Shown here: positions 34,564-45,449 of the stretch, piece after piece
Layout: each line of letters starts with the position of its first letter
Numbering within the stretch: position 1 is the first letter of the stretch
Assembly: GCA_015680685.1 (NCBI GenBank)
Contig: MNCI01017913.1
Coordinates: 2,342,544-2,406,543, forward strand
Length of the DNA: 64,000 bases
Direction: 5' to 3'
DNA from: Gnetum montanum
Taxonomy: Eukaryota; Streptophyta; Gnetopsida; Gnetales; Gnetaceae
Notes under the pieces: generated by a model
Told to the model about the DNA's origin: nothing
What the model saw: only the letters and a program-made list of their open reading frames with translations
Database searches by the model: none
Program-made: the position numbers and the translations under genes

Positions 34564-35900
34564 GTAGACTCTCATCCCTAATGCCCTTGTATAATCACAC
34601 TTACAAGTATTTTTTGGTAGTCAAGGAGTTAAATGTAAATCATATCTATCTCTTAAAACACACATGTTAGTATTTCTCAAATAAGAAAATAATATTATGT
34701 CATACAAAACCATCAAATAATAATGATATATAATAGTGATGTGGAATGGTAGTATCAGGGATACCAGAAAATGGAACACGAGGTGTCTTAGCATGAGCAT
34801 ATGAATTCTAGGTCTAATGCACGGTTAAAGTAATTATTAGCATGTCCATCCAAGATCCAAATCAAGTCCATATCATTAACTGGTAACATTACATTGTCTC
34901 ATTCCAAAACTTATAACTATAAAATAATCACGATTACAAGAAATATCATTACTTGATGATGAATAATAAGGAAGCAATTTTTTAATTAAGTATTTTATTT
35001 TGAAGGAGACTTTTAAATAAAGGAGTGCCTTCAAGCATGGGTAACATGTCTTTCAAGTGAAATCCCTAGAAATTTTTATTATGTGTATTTATTATGTAGT
35101 TACTTTGTTAACTTTACTAAAAGACTACCTTTAGGCATAGGTAACATGTTTGTTTAGTTACATGGCAAGGAAATACTTATTTTAGAACACACTTTCATTT
35201 TTCATTAGAACTCAAGTAAATAATACAACTTAATAGTATAATAAGACTCATAGTAGTAGCTTTAGAGAATCCACAAATCCCCTTGATGTCACACCCTTTT
35301 TATTCCTACTTACTTCTTCTTCTTTTCATATAGGCATAATAATCATAGGTTTATTTAGTTTCGTTGTGATGAGAATATCATTATATCCATGATGAGAACC
35401 ATTTAATTTTGGAAATGAGTGGATAGATGATGTGACCTCAAAGTATATACAATTAGTCCATCAATGATTTGATAAAATAGAGTGAAATTCTTGTTATTTT
35501 AACTACATATTGATTATTTCTTAATACTTTATTTAAAAAATTAACAAAATTATATACATAAAAATAGTAAAATTATAGAAAGAATTAAAGATACACAAGA
35601 ATAGAAACATGTATAAAGAACTTGAAATATATTAAAGAATGAGAAAAATGTTAAGAGATTGTGAAACATATTAAAGAATAGAAAAGACATTAAAAATGAA
35701 GAAAATACTAAAAATTAAGAAAATTATGACACAAAGTATAATCTAAAAATTTATGAAACAAAAACATTAAATGCACTTATCATGGTTTAGAATATCCTTT
35801 TGTAGGTTCTCTAATTGGACCATTTTCTTGGGGTAGGATTTGATAAGTGGACTGGATGTTTCTATGCATGTTATGGATAGTTTTATGTTCCCATTTCTTA
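34564..35900 (-). other. E3 spacer in place of RT-integrase
   Basis: About 1.3 kb between protease and ORF3. It matches E5 50,100-51,430 block by block, for example GATGTCACACCCTTT at 35,286 and 50,714, and GGATAGATGATGTG at 35,430 and 50,850. No coding potential is seen. It includes a purine-rich AAAGAATG-type repeat at 35,570-35,760. Confidence 0.7.
35570..35760 (+). repeat. Purine-rich AAAGAATG-like repeat in E3 spacer
   Basis: Irregular short repeats of the kind AAAGAATGAGAAAAATGTTA on the plus strand. The same kind of tract stands at 50,975-51,180 in E5. Confidence 0.55.
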
Positions 35901-35939
35901 ACCACTATGTGTCTTGTAGTTTAGTATCTATTATTTAGT

Positions 35940-36615
35940 TTTGCATATATACTTGTTTATCAAGTTTGTTATGCGCCGATATAAGAATCATGTTAAAATT
36001 TTGAACTTTTGCTTCATAATTGCATCCTTCATCATTTTAAGTAATGCATGGAAGTCTTTGCATATGTATGAATTTTTGTTCATCTTCCTTGAAACTTTTC
36101 AAGGACAAGTCTCTCATTCCTATCTTAAAATGAATTATGCTAAGTCATGCTCTTCCCATAATGATAAGAAACTCCTCATCATTCTTCACATTGATCATAA
36201 GAAAATCCAATGGATAAGGCCATCCATTAATAATAGTCATCATATCTTCTATTTTTTATAAAGGAATGGTAATTAATTGATTTGCAAGCTTTAGGCTTAT
36301 GTTGCACTCCTTTAATGATGGTAAGTTCCATGCCTTGTATGGTTCTTAAGATATCAAATTGACTTCAAAAACTAAGTCTAGCATACCCTTACATAGTGAA
36401 TTTCTAGTAATTTGCAAATAAATTAGAGAGCTTCTAGGATCTAATATTTTCTTATGAATAATTCTTACTTTTATCCAGACCAATAATGTATGAGTTAACA
36501 TGATAGTTATAAGATTTTGACTTGGTTGTTTTTGAGGCATGATGGTTGTAGGAGGATCTATTATAGAAGGAATAGGATTGGATGAAGTCCTTGCTTTACT
36601 ATCTTTTTTAGACAT
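35940..36615 (-). pseudogene. E3 aspartic protease remnant
   Basis: The 89-codon open piece 36,346-36,615 includes NLITIMLTHTLLVWIKVR, the segment conserved just before the active site in E2 and E4. It then continues to the active-site region LDLVFEVNLIS, where the catalytic DSG/DTG has decayed to DLV. Downstream are AWNLPSLKEC and FLIIMGRA, the equivalent of LGRPWL, near 36,140. Catalytically dead, but the order of blocks is intact. Confidence 0.75.
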
Positions 36616-37149
36616 GTTTGAAAGAAAATATATTTTCTAAATTTACATTTATCATTGCTAGTAATATCCCCTTTTAATATACTAACTACCCAAGTAGCAC
36701 TTTTCTGTTGTGATTATGATGGCAATTCTCCTTGCATTACTAGTATTAGTACTAGTGGTAAAGAATTTGGAGCTTGATAAGGATGACCCACTGCTAGTTG
36801 AGATATATAAGGTTGTGAATCTATGCATGGGATTGTAGATTTCTAATGCTTAACTAGATATAAGGGAGATGAAGCTTATGCAAAAGTATTGCTTAGATAT
36901 ATAGGATGCTGGACATAGTATCATTAAGAATCTAGTTGTCAGTACAGGTACTATTTCCTTAGTTATGGCATCTCCAATGATTATTGTTATTGCTACTATT
37001 TTTGGTACTACTTCTATGATTAAGGATATGCTCCACTTGGATAATATAATTGTTAGTAGGGCTACTTGTAATTACATTGTGGATAAGGTAATCATCTATG
37101 CATTTTCTTTTTGAAAAATTTTGGATTAAGTATGTATGCCTCAAACTCT

Positions 37150-39039
37150 TCTAAGTAGGCCATAATAAGAAAACATCCCTTAGGATATTCATATTGGCAC
37201 ACCTTACAACCATTGTCATCTTGAAAACTTAAATGCATAAGCTTATCTACTTTAGTAACTTTTTCTTTATTTTTATAATTATCACATCCATTATCTTGCT
37301 TCTTTTTCTTGTTCTTATTTCTGTTGAATACTTGTTCAATTTTTTCCTCTACTATCTTAAGTGTTGTTGCAAATTTTTTATCTACAAAATCCCATATGTT
37401 CTTAACCTTTGTTGCAATATCATTTACTAATTTCTAAATAGGCAAAGTCTTTCACTAGAGCACATGTTCTAATGTTTCTTCTTCTTGTGTCTCACAAACC
37501 CCTACATTTCTTTTCATAATAGCAAGGTCTCTATTGTATTCTTCAGTTGATTCTATTTTACACAATTTTCCTTCTTTCTTTGTTAGTTGATCTAGTAATC
37601 TTTAAATTCAATGAGCTATCATCTCTAATAATCTTCCTTGGGCATATACTCCAAGGGTCTCTCTTTCTTTTCTTCATAATCCATTAATGATGTTTTGTAG
37701 TTGTTTCCTTTGTAAAAATCCATAGCCTAATTAGCTTTGTAATAGTAAATAGTATTTTCCCATTGTTGCATTAAGGAATTCATGTATCTCTTATTTCTAT
37801 TCTTGGATTTGTTTTCTTAGGTTTGACACTTTGGAATAAGTTTGATATCTATCATTGAAGAGCCTTAACATGGTACTTCATCTTTAGATTGATGCTAGTT
37901 GTATGGATCTATATTAGCTCTCTACTTCCCTTATGAGTTTTTTGGAAAATAACTTTATTTTCTAATAAATATTTTCTATGTTCTATAGGGCATAGACATT
38001 GTGGAAAGATTGAAGGTAATGTTTTGGATCTGCATTATATCCTTCTTTAAACTTTGGAATATTACTCATTTCAAGTTACTTGGTGCAACAATCCCTTAAA
38101 TGCCTAATAGGTATGTACACTACTTCCTTGATGTTAATCATGCTTCAGGTGGCTAGTAGGAGTTCTTCATAATCTTCACGTTTATATGCTATGTTATAGT
38201 GATGATCCCTTTGATGTTGATAATGTTCTCTTTTCTTATGCTTGATTCCTCTCTCTTTATCTTCTTCCTTAAGATATCTTCTTTTTTGGCATGTTTCCAT
38301 TGATTTCTTCTACTTTGCTTGTCATGATTCCTTGATCTTTGTTCTGTATTATCAAAGTTTGTTAATGAGTATGATGAAGATGATGGGGGAGTTGGAGAAT
38401 GATGTTGTATGATTCTCCTCCTATGACTCCTTGATTCATCTCTTCTAGATTTTTCAAAGATCTTAGGTCTTGAAATTTGCCTATGTTTAGACTCTGCCTC
38501 ATCTCTTCTACCAGTTTCTACAAGATCTGAATGTAATTTTATCTTTACAAGATCTTCAATGTGTATAATTGGTGTTTGACAACTAGATCTATGAGTCCAA
38601 TGAGATTTTTTATCTTTATATGACTCATTTGTTTTCTCAGTAAGAATAATCATCTATGATGTCATTTTTCCTTTCTCTTGTTTATATCTTGTTACCATAA
38701 TAGCATCCCTTCTTTCTTGAGCCTTAATTAGCTAATATGGCCTATTCATGTTCTTGGAAACTTGGTATTCTTCTTATGCATGACCAAGATTTATTCTTAG
38801 GAGGACTTCTTGAAGTATAGATAATGCAAATGTTTTGGTAACAAGATAATGTTGTCCTATAAGTATCTTCATTTGAATTGTACATCCTAGTGGAAAATGA
38901 ATATGAAATTAAGATAACAAGGATCAACATGAACATATGATATTCTTATTTGTATTGGTATGCTCCAATTTTCTTCATTATGGTTTTTGCAATTACTTTC
39001 ATTAAGACCAATAGTAGGTGGAGATTTCAATTTAGGCAT
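37150..39039 (-). pseudogene. E3 gag remnant
   Basis: A possible start is ATG 39,039 (MPKLKSPPTIGLNE), followed by ISYVHVDPCYLNFIFIF, matching E5. The longest open piece in the window (154 codons, 38,189-38,653) is the arginine- and serine-rich part of this Gag (RRDESRSHRRRIIQHHSPTP). The Retrotrans_gag domain follows at about 37,600-38,150 on the minus strand. The C-terminal Cys-His segment GCKVCQYEYPKGCF lies at about 37,175-37,215. Stops are scattered. Confidence 0.75.
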
Positions 39040-39174
39040 GGAAGCAATTTTTTAAAAATTTTTAACACTTAAATGTATGTATGTTTGAAAAAATTATTTT
39101 AAGTATGAAAGATATACTTGTGATACTTGATACAATGAACTCTATTAAATCAACTAACTAGTAAAGACTAATAC

Positions 39175-39194
39175 ATCCTTAGTCATGGTTTTAA
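39175..39194 (-). other. E3 primer-binding site (decayed tRNA-Asp type)
   Basis: On the minus strand TTAAAACCATGACTAAGGAT follows the LTR end TCATCA. It aligns with TGGCGCCGTTGCCGGGGA mostly through G-to-A and C-to-T changes. Weak alone, supported by position. Confidence 0.5.
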
Positions 39195-40036
39195 TGATGA
39201 GTGGTAGAGGATTTCAACACTCAACTATGCAACTCATAGGTATTTAAGCACAACAAGATTGTAATCCATGGATGGACAATGTAAGTAAGTTGATAAGAAG
39301 TTCACGATTGTTATTTTCTCACTCAATGTTAGTGAACTATAGAATACATGGTTTAACTTTTACTAGGGTATATGATTAAATGTTGTTGTGTGGGTTTAAG
39401 TATGCTAAAGTAAACATAGTGGAAGTGTTTATAAATTCTCTCTCTAAGTACAATAAAAATATAAAACTATTCTAGCCTAGTGGTGATAATTTTCTATTTC
39501 TGGTATTTTATACACATCCTGGGCTAGTATAATTGTTACTGAAATTACCAAGTAACTTTACTACTAAACAAATCAAGTAAAGTCACTACTGAATCTTCAA
39601 ACAATTACACTTTATGCTTGAAACCAATCATTCTTATTACACCTTTACTAATGAACATGGTAATATTAAATGACTTAGAAAATGTAAATGACATAGTAAA
39701 GGTAAATAACATAAGAAAGTAAATCTATTTTATGTGATATGTTACAATGATGAAGAATAGTCATGATCTTTATTATCCTTTATGAATTATATTTAGGAAA
39801 AATTTACTTAAATAAAGATAGTGTACAAATATTAATCACCACATTATGGGCATTAATAACTAACTCTAACTTTATGAAAAAATTGCAAGAATTTTGTTAA
39901 GTGTTGGAAAAACCTCTCCTCTTTGATATGATGCTGGGATCATTTTTATAGAAATGGCCATGGCCTACTACATCATATAATAAGATATGATATCACCTCT
40001 ATGATATTGTAGTTCTTTGTATCAAATATTTTATCA
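39195..40036 (-). repeat. E3 5' LTR (842 bp)
   Basis: Minus-strand LTR from TGATAAAATATTTG at 40,036 to CCACTCATCA at 39,195. TATA box TATAAAAA on the minus strand at 39,943-39,950. Pairs with 16,787-17,611. Confidence 0.85.
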
Positions 40037-40041
40037 ACAAC
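40037..40041. repeat. Right target-site duplication of E3
   Basis: ACAAC, paired with ATGAT at 16,782-16,786; ancestral ACGAC inferred. Confidence 0.65.
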
Positions 40042-40265
40042 TTATATTGTTTAAGCATGTGTAAAGAAGATTAGAAAATGGGCCTAGAAACAGAGGTTTC
40101 TACATCAATATTTTAGGAAAACCCCTAAAAGAAAGACCAAAGAAGACATGGAAAAAATGACTAAATATGATTTGAAGAAACTGCAAACAAAGAAAGATCT
40201 AGCTTTTGATATAGATGAATGACAAAAAATAACTCATGTAGCCAATCTTATTTTATTGGAATAAG
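40042..40265 (+). pseudogene. RTE-type LINE ORF2 (copy 2), part after the E3 insertion
   Basis: Continues the LINE of 16,500-16,781: FKHV then a stop and RRLENGPRNRG, then KERPKKTWKK and, after a shift, KYDLKKLQTKKDLAFDIDE and KITHVANLILL. This is the C-terminal end of RTE-clade ORF2. Together the two halves give a continuous protein segment once E3 and one duplication copy are removed. Confidence 0.8.
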
Positions 40266-40440
40266 GGTAGAATAAAAATGATGATTATCCTCTTCTCTTT
40301 TAATATACATTTTACCAATGAAAAAAGAGATGATTATCCTAACTAGAACTGGATAACTCTATGTATCCTCAAGATCTATAGCTAATATGAAACTTTCATA
40401 TAACTTAACTAAAACCTTATAATTATGCACTTTTGGCACT

Positions 40441-40622
40441 GAGATATGGTTCAAGTGGTTAACTCATTATCTAATAAGGATTTCTAGGTAAGAGTTTACT
40501 AGTTCAAGTTACACTTAAGGCATCATTATATTCCTCTATATTTGTTCTAATATATCATATTAGCTATATTTCTTAGGTTGTACCTATAGTCAAATTGTTT
40601 TTTGTTGTGATTTCTTCTACCC
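40441..40622 (+). mobile_element. SINE, type 1, tRNA-derived
   Basis: Head GAGATATGGTTCAAGTGGTTAA (A-box-like TGGTTCAAGTGG), B-box-like AGTTCAAGTTAC about 55 bp later, body AAGGCATCATTATATTCCTC and end GTACCTATAGTCAAATTG. Related to the plant tRNA-headed SINE type. Confidence 0.7.
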
Positions 40623-40652
40623 CTTCACTTTCACATGCTAGGTAGAAAATAA

Positions 40653-40803
40653 TGAGGTACTAGCCTATTGGTAAGACTCTTGATTTGGAATTTTCAAGTC
40701 ATGGGTTTAATTCTAGTGGATATTGTTGAGTTATAAAGTTCTATTTGGACTATATATCTTGGAGTGTACCTATGATTAAATTATTTTGGGTTCTATCACA
40801 TTG
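40653..40803 (+). mobile_element. SINE, type 2, tRNA-derived
   Basis: A box TAGCCTATTGG, B box GGGTTTAATTCT, body TGAGTTATAAAGTTCTA and end TGTACCTATGATTAAATT. It sits 30 bp downstream of a type 1 copy, the same order as at 15,095-15,370. Confidence 0.7.
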
Positions 40804-40847
40804 TAAGTAGAAAACATAAAAAATAACATGAAAACAAAAAACTTGTT

Positions 40848-41115
40848 TGTTCTAGAAATGTTACTTAGTTATACAACCTTTTCCTATCCTAGAAGGGAGG
40901 TTTTTAAGGATTTATTATAAATATAAAATCTTTTGTTAGTTTTAGGAATGTCTACTTAGGTGTATGACCTTTTCCTATCCTAGAGGAAAGGTTTTCTAGA
41001 ATTGGTTGTAAGGAAAATAACTTTTTTTAATTTTAGGAATGCCTACTTACATGTATGACCTTTTCCTACCCTAGAGGAGAGGTTTTTTAGGATGGGTTAT
41101 AAGGATGAAAACTTG
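40848..41115 (+). repeat. Tandem repeat of about 88-90 bp, three copies
   Basis: Units at about 40,848, 40,936 and 41,026. Each has TTTAGGAATGTCTACTTA (or variant), GACCTTTTCCTATCCTAGAG and AGGTTTT. A partial unit returns at 41,279-41,325, preceded by GTTAAGTAGAAAG, which also precedes the first unit, so a larger block was duplicated too. Confidence 0.75.
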
Positions 41116-41325
41116 ATAAGGTATCCCCAAAATTGTTGGACCTTTGATTTTTGTTGTTTTATTATTTCTCCTCTTTGTGGTGCTTCTTTGCTTTTGTACC
41201 CTAAATTTATATTTTGGGGTTTGATATCCCCTTAACATGTTAAGTAGAAAGAATCAAAGATAAAAAGACAAGAAAACATTTCTAATTTTAGGAATTTCTA
41301 CTCAAGTGTACAACCTTATAGTTGA

Positions 41326-43258
41326 TGCTTTGAAAAATAAAGGATTTTTTTTTCAAAAAACATACAAACTAGTAGCATAACAAGGTAGATGGAACCTACT
41401 AACAAGAGTGTCCTACCACAAAGCCACTCCACTATTATCATAGAGGTGAGTGTTTTAACTAATGAATGTTATCCTATTACTAGCTTAGATATATATATAT
41501 ATATATCTTCTATTTTTGTATAATTTACTAAATTTTGTTTTGCCATTAGCTCAATGGGGGTAGATCAACTCTTTTTGAATATCACTTCTACATCAACATA
41601 AAATCATCAAGCATTAGATCAAGCTTTAAAGGATATCTCTACTTCACTAATCCTATCCCTCAAATGAAGACTGTCTAAATCATTTATCTTGATATCTCTT
41701 AATGAATTAATATTGCCCATAATGTTTGATGGTTCATACATCCTAACTATTTCCTTGCTTTTGGCAAAATAGAGTAATATTGGAACATCAAAGTTGCAGG
41801 TTGATTTCCATGAAATATTTTAAAAATATTTCTTTCTTCTTTTTATCACATTCTAGTAGCAAATGGCATCTCCATGTATGCTTGCATTATACGAGCCTAG
41901 CTTGTTGCCAGTACCATCCACTATACTTTTGCCTACCTACCTACTCTCACGTGTACATTTGTCTGCCTACACCTCTTATTGCACTACATTGCTAGCTACT
42001 TACTCAACAACAACAACAACAACAACATCTCTAAAGAAGTAGGCATGCTTTAAACAATCATCCTCCTCCTCTTGTTGAGTAGTAGCAACATGAACAAGAG
42101 GTGTAGTGATTGTGAGATAAACTCCATAGTAGGAAGGATGGCCCTAGTCCTCATAACACTTATATCACTTTTCAAGGAAAAGGATGTCAATACTTGAAGG
42201 ATGACTATGAGTACAACCAAGATAGATAGCCAACATGATAATTTAGAAAACTTATAAAGAAATATAATAGTGCCTCAAAGATAACTTAAACTAACATCTT
42301 GCTTAAGAAGATAATGAGCTAACTAATTAAGCCACATATCACTGGTGACATTTACATCACTATTAACATTTATGCTTAATATTAAAATAATAGATAAATT
42401 TAAGGTAGCATTGAAAATATTTGGTGAAATATCAAATTTTGTAGAAAAGTAGGATATAATAGAAAATGATGATATACATTATTCATCATGATTGATATTA
42501 CATGAAGAATCTTTTTCATTAGTTATAACCTTCTTCTCAACATTAGTTTTAATTTTTGAATTAACAATATTCTTTTTAGATAATGAAAAATTAATTAATA
42601 CTAGAACTAAATGATGTAGAAGTTAATTAATACAAGAAGCAAATGCTATAGAAATAGATTCCATATACTTAATGGATCAATAAGACTAATAATTTGTTCT
42701 TCAAATCTATTAAAAATTAGTAGAATATTAAATATCATGACAAGAAATAGAATTTTAGAATATTCTTTAGATTACGTATCAAAATTTAGCATTTATTTAT
42801 GAATGATCAACATTTCATGCTTATGTATAAATGATCCTATATCTAGGACATGTTGTACCATTGAAGAATTACCTAGCTCAACAAGTAAAAAACCACGAGA
42901 ATAGTACTTAACATGAATGAATTGAATTTTATGTTTTTGCATAACATTATTTAATTACAAAGAAAGACTTCAATTACAAGAAAGGTGACCTAAATTTTGA
43001 ATGAAGATATATTATGATTTAACATTAGCAACCAAGGACTCATACATAATCAAGAAAAATAAAATCAAGTGTATTCTTTGTAATAATATCACTAGTAGAA
43101 GGCATCATAAATTTATGTAGAAATTAAATTTGTTGGTAAAATCTTCAAGATCTACAAAACGTAAAACACTTGACTTCATAAACATTTTTTAAGGTAAAGT
43201 ATGCACTATTATATAATCTTAGATGGCATTTTATCCTTCTTTCAATGCATTAGTAATG
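41326..43258. other. Unassigned AT-rich region with simple repeats
   Basis: No coding domain recognised in about 1.9 kb. It holds an (AT)9 run at 41,489-41,506 and a (CAA)7 run at 42,006-42,026. Open pieces such as 41,780-41,995 have no family resemblance that I can name. Possibly an old element beyond recognition. Confidence 0.4.
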
Positions 43259-43425
43259 ATAGGTAACTTAAGTAGTTATTTTGGTAGGTAAGATCTTGTT
43301 AGTTTGAGTCACATTTGAGGCATCATTATATTCCTCTATGATTATTCTAATATATAGTATTTTTTCTATGTCTTAGGATATACCTACAGTTAATTATTTC
43401 TAGTTGTAACATCTTCCTTCCTTTT
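43259..43425 (+). mobile_element. SINE, type 1, head partly deleted
   Basis: A-box-like GGTAACTTAAGTAGTTA, B-box-like AGTTTGAGTCAC, then AGGCATCATTATATTCCTC as in 40,441. About 20 bp are missing between the boxes compared with that copy. Confidence 0.6.
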
Positions 43426-43699
43426 AACACATTGATATTACTTTAAAATTTCTCTAAAATAAAAATTACTAATTATATTAACTTTTAAATATCAACATAT
43501 ACTTCAAAATTCTTATTTTTACCATCTTATTGCTTTTTTTTTTTAACTAGCTATTACAACATACAAAACTCTAGGCTTTGTTATTTTGTAAAACTTTTTT
43601 TAAACTTACGTACTTATCAAATTTTTAAAAAATGAATAATAATTAAGAAATTTTAGAGTACATCATATCATCAACATATAAAAGAGTTCCTAAATAAAA

Positions 43700-43850
43700 A
43701 CCTAATATTTTTGGAAATACCTTTTCAAGTTTTCATCCTTATAATTAGGCCTGAAACACCTTTCCTTTGGAGTAGGAAAAGAATCAAGCCTTACACTTAT
43801 TCAGAAGAACTTTTATAGGTTTTCACTTCTTAATAAAGTGTTTCTTATAA
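43700..43850 (-). repeat. Inverted copy of the 88-bp repeat unit
   Basis: On the minus strand CTTTTCCTACTCCAAAGGAA followed by TTATAAGGATGAAAACTTG and AAGGTATTTCC matches 41,060-41,140. The two sites form an inverted pair about 2.5 kb apart. Confidence 0.6.
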
Positions 43851-44730
43851 ATAAAAAAATAATATTCTATTTAAAGAAAAAAAATAACAATCAACATTTC
43901 TCTTAAACAACTACAATTTTATTTATTATATCATTAGCTATTTCTTTCATTATGTAACATCTCATTCCTGGATGTCAAGAAAAATGTCAAATATATGTTA
44001 TGTAACACATTGTGTGTAAGAAGAAAATATACCAAAAGCCAAATATATGTAACATTTGACATTATGCATAAAGAAATTAACAAGAGAAAATGCAAAAAGA
44101 GAAAGAAAAGAATGCTTGATTGATATGAAATAGAGTATCTGGACCATGCTATGAAAGTATTCCTTGGGGTTTTCTTCCTTCAAGATCTATCCCTTAGAGG
44201 CAATCCAACACTACCACCACAGTTAGGCCTACAACCCAACTAGAATGGATGCCTAGTCCTTTTCCTATCTTGGTTCATCTAGCTCCTGTGACTTGCCTGT
44301 ACTAGCTCCAGTAGTCCATGCCAGCACAAACTCTAAGTCTAGGTATAAATGCCTTAGGTTAAATATCCAAAGGTTACCTCAAGAGACACGTCTATTATTA
44401 CAATGCATCCTTTTGGGTCTTAATTACAACACATCCTTTCAGGTCTTGTTACAATAATAATAACACTTGTTATGAAGAGGCACCATCTTTGTTATGTAGC
44501 AACACCATTTGGGAATGATCACATTACATATTGACAAGATAGATCACAACTAAGGAAATTATTTTCTTGGTACTACTTTTTTTCTTTGAGTGTAGAAAAC
44601 TTAGGGCTAGTAGAACAACCCCTACCCATAAAAGTAGGTTGGTGCTACTTGATGTTGGATTTAATTTTATTTTATTGCTACCTAATATATTTACTATAAT
44701 ACCAAAATCAAAACATTGATTATACAACAA
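43851..44730. other. Unassigned region
   Basis: AT-rich up to 44,160, then a more GC-balanced stretch (44,170-44,470). The latter has a short repeated phrase, ACAATGCATCCTTTTGGGTC and ACAACACATCCTTTCAGGTC. No gene recognised. Confidence 0.35.
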
Positions 44731-44876
44731 TGAAGTTTTAGCCTTGTGCTAAGACTCTTGATTTGAAGCTTTAGGTCATAGGTTTAATTCTAGTGGACTA
44801 TGCTAAGTTATAAAGTTCTATGTGAACTATATATCTTATGGTGTACCTATGTTTCAATTATATTAGGTTCTAGCAT
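44731..44876 (+). mobile_element. SINE, type 2, tRNA-derived
   Basis: Decayed A box TAGCCTTGTGC, B box AGGTTTAATTCT, body AAGTTATAAAGTTCTATG and end GTGTACCTATGTTTCAATTA. Confidence 0.6.
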
Positions 44877-44934
44877 CCTAGAAATTTTATCATATCTATT
44901 CCAAACTATTCAACAAACATGATATTTAGATAAA

Positions 44935-45030
44935 ACTTAAGCAAATTATAATGATGCATGCATAACTTAAATTCAAAATTTGTTACACATAAAGCAACAT
45001 GCTTACCAACTGAGTTATGTCTTATTTTAT
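44935..45030 (-). mobile_element. Possible tRNA-headed SINE or tRNA pseudogene
   Basis: On the minus strand ATAACTCAGTTGGTAAGCATG is a good tRNA D-arm/A-box, and TTTTGAATTTAAG stands where a B box would be. No cloverleaf can be completed, so a functional tRNA is unlikely. Confidence 0.4.
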
Positions 45031-45449
45031 ATTCTACTATAATGAGATATCATATATCTAGTTTTATTGCTATGGTAATTATTTTATGAAAGTATTTAAT
45101 TTTATTTATACTAAATTCTAGCCTTTGTCACTTCCAATGAATGCAATTGCTATTTCCTAGTTTCACCACAAGCTCATCATGATCAAACTACTAGCCCCTA
45201 TAATGCCACTACAACTTCAATGTGACCTCATTGTGAGTCCCTATAATGGCATCCTTACCTCATCATAACCTATCATACCACACTATGTCTTGACTACTAC
45301 TTTAGCATGAGAACCTTTAGATTTATTCTCAATAAAAGCTTCCAACTACAATTCACATCCTTTAGATAGTTAATGTGTATGAGTTATGAGTAAATTTTTA
45401 GTTATTAATTTTAATTAAAATTTGAACAATATGATGAAAACTAGATGTG
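45031..45449. other. Unassigned AT-rich region
   Basis: No gene recognised. A short repeated phrase CCCCTATAATGCCACTA and TCCCTATAATGGCATCC occurs at 45,195-45,255. Confidence 0.3.

Larger units (their letters stand above)
16787..40036 (-). mobile_element. E3: RT-less gag-protease-ORF3 LTR retrotransposon, split by E4
   Basis: Minus-strand element of about 10.3 kb net. Order on its own strand: 5' LTR (39,195-40,036), tRNA-Asp-like primer site, gag (about 37,150-39,039), protease (about 35,940-36,615), spacer (34,564-35,900), ORF3 (17,830-20,600), PPT and 3' LTR (16,787-17,611). No RT, RNase H or integrase is present between protease and ORF3. Its structure and spacer match E5, so the absence is ancestral to both and not a private deletion. 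E4 inserted on the ORF3 side of the spacer, at 21,595-21,599. Confidence 0.8.

Noticed and set aside
35941-36261. 106-codon plus-strand open frame
   Set aside because: It lies antisense to the E3 protease; the minus strand carries the conserved blocks.
41640-41800. Leucine-rich repeat fragment of a host resistance gene
   Set aside because: A few leucine and isoleucine codons look suggestive, but no repeat register could be built.
44980-45020. Functional tRNA gene on the minus strand
   Set aside because: A good D-arm-like sequence exists, but acceptor and anticodon stems cannot be paired; SINE or pseudogene is more likely.
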